The notes under the pieces were generated by a model. That model was not told where the DNA came from. It did not search any database and saw only the letters and a list, made by a program, of their open reading frames with translations. From an uncultured Collinsella sp. (GTDB taxonomy: Bacteria; Actinomycetota; Coriobacteriia; Coriobacteriales; Coriobacteriaceae), in contig CAKTWE010000073.1 of NCBI GenBank assembly GCA_934630385.1, positions 1 to 8,044 of the forward strand: a stretch of DNA of 8,044 bases. Direction: 5' to 3'. Made by a program: the position numbers and the translations under genes. Shown in pieces: positions 5,536-8,044 of the stretch (its first letter is position 1; each line of letters begins with the position of its first letter).

Positions 5536-6639
5536 ATGAGCGACAGCAAACATGTGACGTATGAGGACGCCGGCGTCGATACCGCCGAGGGCGGCCGCGC
5601 CGTCGACGCGATTAAGCAGATGGTCAAGGACACTAACCGCCCCGAGGTCATCGGCGGTATCGGTGGCTTTGGTGGCCTGTTCTCGGCCGCCGCGCTCAAG
5701 GATATGGAAGACCCGATCCTGATCAGCGGTACCGATGGCGTGGGCACCAAGCTCGTGCTCGCCCAGATCATGGACCGTCACGAGACGGTGGGCCAGGACC
5801 TGGTCGCCATGTGCGTCAACGACATTTTGGCTTCGGGCGCCGAGCCGCTGTTCTTCCTGGACTATGTTGCCATCGGCCACATCGAGGCCGAGCACATGGC
5901 AAAGATCATCAAGGGCGTGGCCGATGGCTGCAAGCTCGCGGGCTGCGCGCTCGTGGGCGGCGAGATGGCCGAGCACCCGGGCGTCATGGCTCCGGCCGAC
6001 TACGACCTCGCCGGCTTTACCGTGGGCGTTGTCGACCGTCCCAAGATGCTCGACCCCGCGAACGTTCGCCCCGGCGATGTGATCCTGGGCCTGCCTTCCA
6101 CCGGCGTGCACTCCAACGGCTACTCGCTCGTTCGCAAGGTCATCGGCGTCGACGGCATCAAACCGGGCACGCTCGAGGCCGCCGCTAAGGCCGAGGAGCT
6201 GAGCCGTCCGCTCGAGGAGCTCGGTGGCGTGTCGCTGGCCGACGCCCTGTTGGCTCCCACGCGCATTTACGTCAAGCCGATTCTGGAGCTGCTCCGCGGT
6301 GGCGCTCCGGTGCACGCGATTGCCCACATCACCGGCGGCGGTATTACCGAGAACCTCAACCGCGCGCTCGCCGGCGACGTCGACGCTGTGGTCACCCGCA
6401 ACGGTGCCGAGATGGGCTGGGACGTTCCGCCCGTCATCACCTATGTGTCGCGCCAGGCCGAGCTTGCGCCCAACGAGGCGTGCAAGACCTTCAACATGGG
6501 CGTTGGCCTGTGCCTGATCGTCGCTCCCGAGGACGAGGCCACAGTGACCGAGGCTCTGGTCGCGCTGGGCGAGAAGCCGTTCCGCGTGGGCGAGTGCGTC
6601 GAGGGCTCCGGTAAGGTCGTGTATTCCGATGAGCGCTAA
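5536..6639 (+). CDS. purM: PurM, phosphoribosylformylglycinamidine cyclo-ligase (AIR synthetase)
   Basis: PurM closes the imidazole ring, converting FGAM and ATP to AIR; it is cytoplasmic and dimeric in the family. The 367-residue protein is complete, slightly longer than the usual roughly 345. Family motifs occur in order: YEDAGVD (9-15), GGIGGFGGLF (40-49), GTDGVGTK (65-72, ATP binding), VNDILASGAEPLFFLDY (94-110), ALVGGEMAEHPG (138-149), GLPSTGVHSNGYSLVR (185-200), HITGGGITENLNR (264-276) and FNMGVGL (319-325). The family's GGETAEMPG reads GGEMAEHPG here, a mild variation. The ATG follows GAGGAAGG (5523-5530) by five bases. It is 156 bases from purF, with a terminator-like hairpin between, and overlaps purN by 11 bases. 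Confidence 0.97.
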   Translation: MSDSKHVTYEDAGVDTAEGGRAVDAIKQMVKDTNRPEVIGGIGGFGGLFSAAALKDMEDPILISGTDGVGTKLVLAQIMDRHETVGQDLVAMCVNDILASGAEPLFFLDYVAIGHIEAEHMAKIIKGVADGCKLAGCALVGGEMAEHPGVMAPADYDLAGFTVGVVDRPKMLDPANVRPGDVILGLPSTGVHSNGYSLVRKVIGVDGIKPGTLEAAAKAEELSRPLEELGGVSLADALLAPTRIYVKPILELLRGGAPVHAIAHITGGGITENLNRALAGDVDAVVTRNGAEMGWDVPPVITYVSRQAELAPNEACKTFNMGVGLCLIVAPEDEATVTEALVALGEKPFRVGECVEGSGKVVYSDER

Positions 6640-7330
6640 CGAGCAGATGGCTGCTGCCGAGGGGCTGGGCTTTGTGCCCTATAGCCGTCCGACCGGCACT
6701 GATACCGCCGAGCCGCTCAAGATCGGCGTGCTCATCAGCGGTTCGGGTACCAACCTGCAGGCGTTGATCGACCTGATCGCCGCTGGCAAGCTCAATGCCT
6801 CGATTGAGCTCGTGGTGTCGAGCCGTCCTTCGGCCAAGGGCTTGCAGCGCGCAGAGCGTGCGGGCATCCAGACGCTGACGCTTTCCAAGGATGTCTACGC
6901 CGACCCTATCGCCGCCGACGAGATTATTGCGCACGAGCTGCTCGAGCGCGGCTGCGAGTATGTGGTCATGGCCGGCTACATGCGCATGGTACACGCGCCA
7001 CTGCTGGCGGCGTTCCCCAACCGCGTGGTCAACCTGCACCCGGCCCTGCTGCCGAGCTTTACCGGTGCCCACGCGATCGACGATGCGTTTGCCCGCGGCG
7101 TCAAGGTGACCGGCGTGACCGTGCACTTTGCCAACGAGATCTACGACAACGGTCCCATCATCGCCCAGCGTGCGCTGGCTGTTGAGGAGGGCTGGGATGT
7201 CGATACGCTCGAGGAGCACATCCACGCGATCGAGCACGTGCTGTATCCCGAGGTCGTGCAGATGCTCGCCGATGGCCGCGTCCACGTGCTGGAGAACGGC
7301 AAGGTCGCAATTGATGCGCCCCGCGGCTAG
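6629..7330 (+). CDS. purN: PurN, phosphoribosylglycinamide formyltransferase (folate-dependent)
   Basis: PurN transfers a formyl group from 10-formyltetrahydrofolate to GAR, giving FGAR, in the cytoplasm. The core holds KIGVLISGSGTNLQALID (31-48), the formyl-folate motif NLHPALLPSFTGAHAIDDA (135-153) with catalytic Asn135 and His137, and Asp173 in IYDNGPIIAQ; this triad matches E. coli Asn106, His108 and Asp144. At 233 residues it is longer than the usual 190-210, because about 30 extra residues precede the first strand. Its ATG lies inside the purM end (ATGAGCGCTAA, 6629-6639), which suggests translational coupling; only a weak AAGG (6613-6616) precedes it. The ATG at 6647 (codon 7) is an alternative start. 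A strong terminator follows 32 bases after the stop, so purMN end as a unit here. Confidence 0.97.
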   Translation: MSANEQMAAAEGLGFVPYSRPTGTDTAEPLKIGVLISGSGTNLQALIDLIAAGKLNASIELVVSSRPSAKGLQRAERAGIQTLTLSKDVYADPIAADEIIAHELLERGCEYVVMAGYMRMVHAPLLAAFPNRVVNLHPALLPSFTGAHAIDDAFARGVKVTGVTVHFANEIYDNGPIIAQRALAVEEGWDVDTLEEHIHAIEHVLYPEVVQMLADGRVHVLENGKVAIDAPRG

Positions 7331-7362
7331 CGGTGCACAGTACAATTTAGTTGAGTGGTTAG

Positions 7363-7406
7363 GGTGGTCATTGGCGCCAAGGCGCGTGTGGCCACCTTTT
7401 GTTTTT
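7363..7406 (+). terminator. Intrinsic terminator after purN
   Basis: GGTGGTCA (7363-7370) pairs with TGGCCACC (7389-7396), one wobble included. A small internal loop and then GCGC-CAAG-GCGC form the top of the stem. The stem is followed directly by TTTTGTTTTT (7397-7406). This is a classic rho-independent terminator for the purMN transcript. TACAAT at 7341-7346 upstream resembles a -10 box without a -35; if real, the terminator could instead attenuate the EIIA gene. Confidence 0.85.
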
Positions 7407-7411
7407 GGTAG

Positions 7412-7478
7412 TCACCTGCGACGTTCTTGAATGACTAGTCGTTTAAGAACGTCGTCAATGACTAGGTGAGAGAGGTGA
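7412..7478 (+). promoter_or_regulatory. Structured leader of the EIIA gene with possible Shine-Dalgarno pairing
   Basis: A long hairpin pairs 7419-7434 with 7439-7454 (CGACGTTCTTGAATGA against TCGTTTAAGAACGTCG, two G-T wobbles) around the loop CTAG. AATGACTAG from its left arm and loop (7430-7438) recurs directly after it (7457-7465). TCACCT (7412-7417), before the hairpin, is complementary to AGGTGA at 7464-7469 and again at 7473-7478; the latter is the ribosome binding site of the EIIA gene. The arrangement could be a protein operator or an RNA switch. Both readings are inferences from the sequence. Confidence 0.5.
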
Positions 7479-7482
7479 GCGC

Positions 7483-7947
7483 ATGGTGGATAACGAAGCG
7501 CTGTTTACGCCTGAGCTGGTGTTTTTTGATTGGGAGTGTGCGACGCCGGGTGAGGTGTTTGCGCAGCTCGAGAGCGAGCTCGCCCCGCGCGGCTACATTG
7601 CCGATGGCTGGCTTGACGCCGTTCGCGCACGCGAGGACGCCTATCCCACGGGCCTTGCCATGCCGGCGGCCAATATCGCCATCCCACATACTGATCCCGG
7701 ATTTGTGGCTAAGCCCTATATCGCGGTGGTAAAGCCTGCTGCGCCCGTGACATTCAATGCTATGGCGGGCATGGGCGCCCCCGTGCCGGCGCAGATTATC
7801 ATCAATCTGGGCATTGCCGAGCCGGGCGGTCAGGTCGAGGCCCTGCAAGCGCTCATGAATATCTTTATGGATGCCGACGCCGCAGCCGACGTGCTCGGCC
7901 AGGCCACACCCCAGGGCGTGGTCGACGCCATCCGCCGCCACTTCTAA
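7483..7947 (+). CDS. PTS sugar transporter EIIA domain protein (galactitol/fructose type)
   Basis: EIIA proteins accept phosphate from HPr on a histidine and pass it to EIIB during sugar uptake; they act in the cytoplasm beside the membrane permease. The 154-residue protein is a single full-length EIIA type-2 domain. YPTGLAMPAANIAIPHTD (54-71) holds the expected phospho-acceptor His69, followed by KPYIAVVKPAAPVTF (77-91) and QIIINLGIAEPGGQVEALQ (104-122). The FPTGL-like segment most resembles galactitol-specific GatA proteins, but substrate cannot be fixed from EIIA alone. No EIIB or EIIC gene appears before the window ends 97 bases later, so it may be an orphan or the first gene of an operon continuing to the right. 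The ATG has AGGTGA (7473-7478) four bases upstream. It is separated from purN by a terminator and a structured leader, so probably regulated independently. Confidence 0.9.
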   Translation: MVDNEALFTPELVFFDWECATPGEVFAQLESELAPRGYIADGWLDAVRAREDAYPTGLAMPAANIAIPHTDPGFVAKPYIAVVKPAAPVTFNAMAGMGAPVPAQIIINLGIAEPGGQVEALQALMNIFMDADAAADVLGQATPQGVVDAIRRHF

Positions 7948-7968
7948 GGTGGAGCCAAGCCGGCGCCT

Positions 7969-8044
7969 GGGGACGTTCCTTTTAATATGAGCAGGACATT
8001 GTCAAGAGGCAAAATCGGGCCTGGCCCCAACGATATGGGGTCAG
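7969..8044. repeat. Intergenic element: GGGGACGTTCC motif and terminal dyad
   Basis: No gene is visible after the EIIA stop. GGGGACGTTCC (7969-7979) is followed by a T-run (CTTTTAATATG). CTGGCCCCA (8021-8029) and TGGGGTCAG (8036-8044) form a nine-position inverted repeat with one wobble around ACGATA, ending exactly at the window edge. It could be a terminator whose T-run lies outside the window, or part of a dispersed repeat. Confidence 0.4.

Noticed and set aside
5500..6327. Minus-strand open frame opposite purM
   Set aside because: It is an antisense shadow of purM with the same GC-driven composition and no recognisable family.
6491..7345. Long minus-strand open frame opposite purN
   Set aside because: It is an antisense shadow of a gene with an intact catalytic triad; its protein shows no motif and low-complexity composition.
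1..8044. CRISPR array, tRNA, rRNA, insertion sequence or phage genes
   Set aside because: No regularly spaced repeats, cloverleaf sequences, rRNA segments or transposase, integrase or phage-like proteins were seen on either strand.

Overview
This 8.0 kb window is a GC-rich, gene-dense bacterial chromosomal segment. Its core is de novo purine biosynthesis: purE at the left, then purF, purM and purN. Codon use, GC content, Firmicutes-like purine enzymes (a PurF with iron-sulfur ligands and a propeptide) and a class B sortase together suggest a Coriobacteriia actinobacterium, most likely Collinsella or a relative. That placement is inferred from protein character, not from a marker gene.

Layout, left to right. 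purE (113-577), a class B sortase (614-1612) and a small MoaE-like protein (1680-2096) are read rightward, probably as one transcript. They end at a strong bidirectional terminator (2127-2174). A multi-pass membrane protein of the CmpB / putative ABC-transporter type IV family is read leftward (2204-3433) and converges on that terminator. A 275-base divergent intergenic region (3434-3708) carries a good leftward promoter, two dyad repeats and a -10 box for purF. purF (3709-5379) is followed by an inverted repeat that looks like a terminator or attenuator, then a 156-base leader, then purM (5536-6639). purN (6629-7330) overlaps purM by 11 bases. A clear terminator follows purN. After it comes a structured leader and a PTS EIIA gene of the galactitol/fructose type (7483-7947). 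The last 97 bases hold no gene; they contain a GGGGACGTTCC element and a dyad that ends exactly at the window edge. No gene-free stretch exceeds 300 bases.

Together, PurF (PRPP to phosphoribosylamine), PurN (GAR to FGAR), PurM (FGAM to AIR) and PurE (N5-CAIR to CAIR) supply non-adjacent steps towards IMP. The remaining pur genes (purD, purL/Q/S, purK, purC, purB, purH) are not in the window. The sortase, MoaE-like protein, membrane protein and EIIA have no evident link to purines.

I did not find a convincing new multi-gene system. The items most worth a second look are the EIIA leader, which can pair with its own Shine-Dalgarno; the MoaE-like protein lacking one catalytic lysine; the two possible starts and acidic insertion of PurF; the alternative hairpins after purF; and a GACGTTC-containing motif that recurs in intergenic regions.
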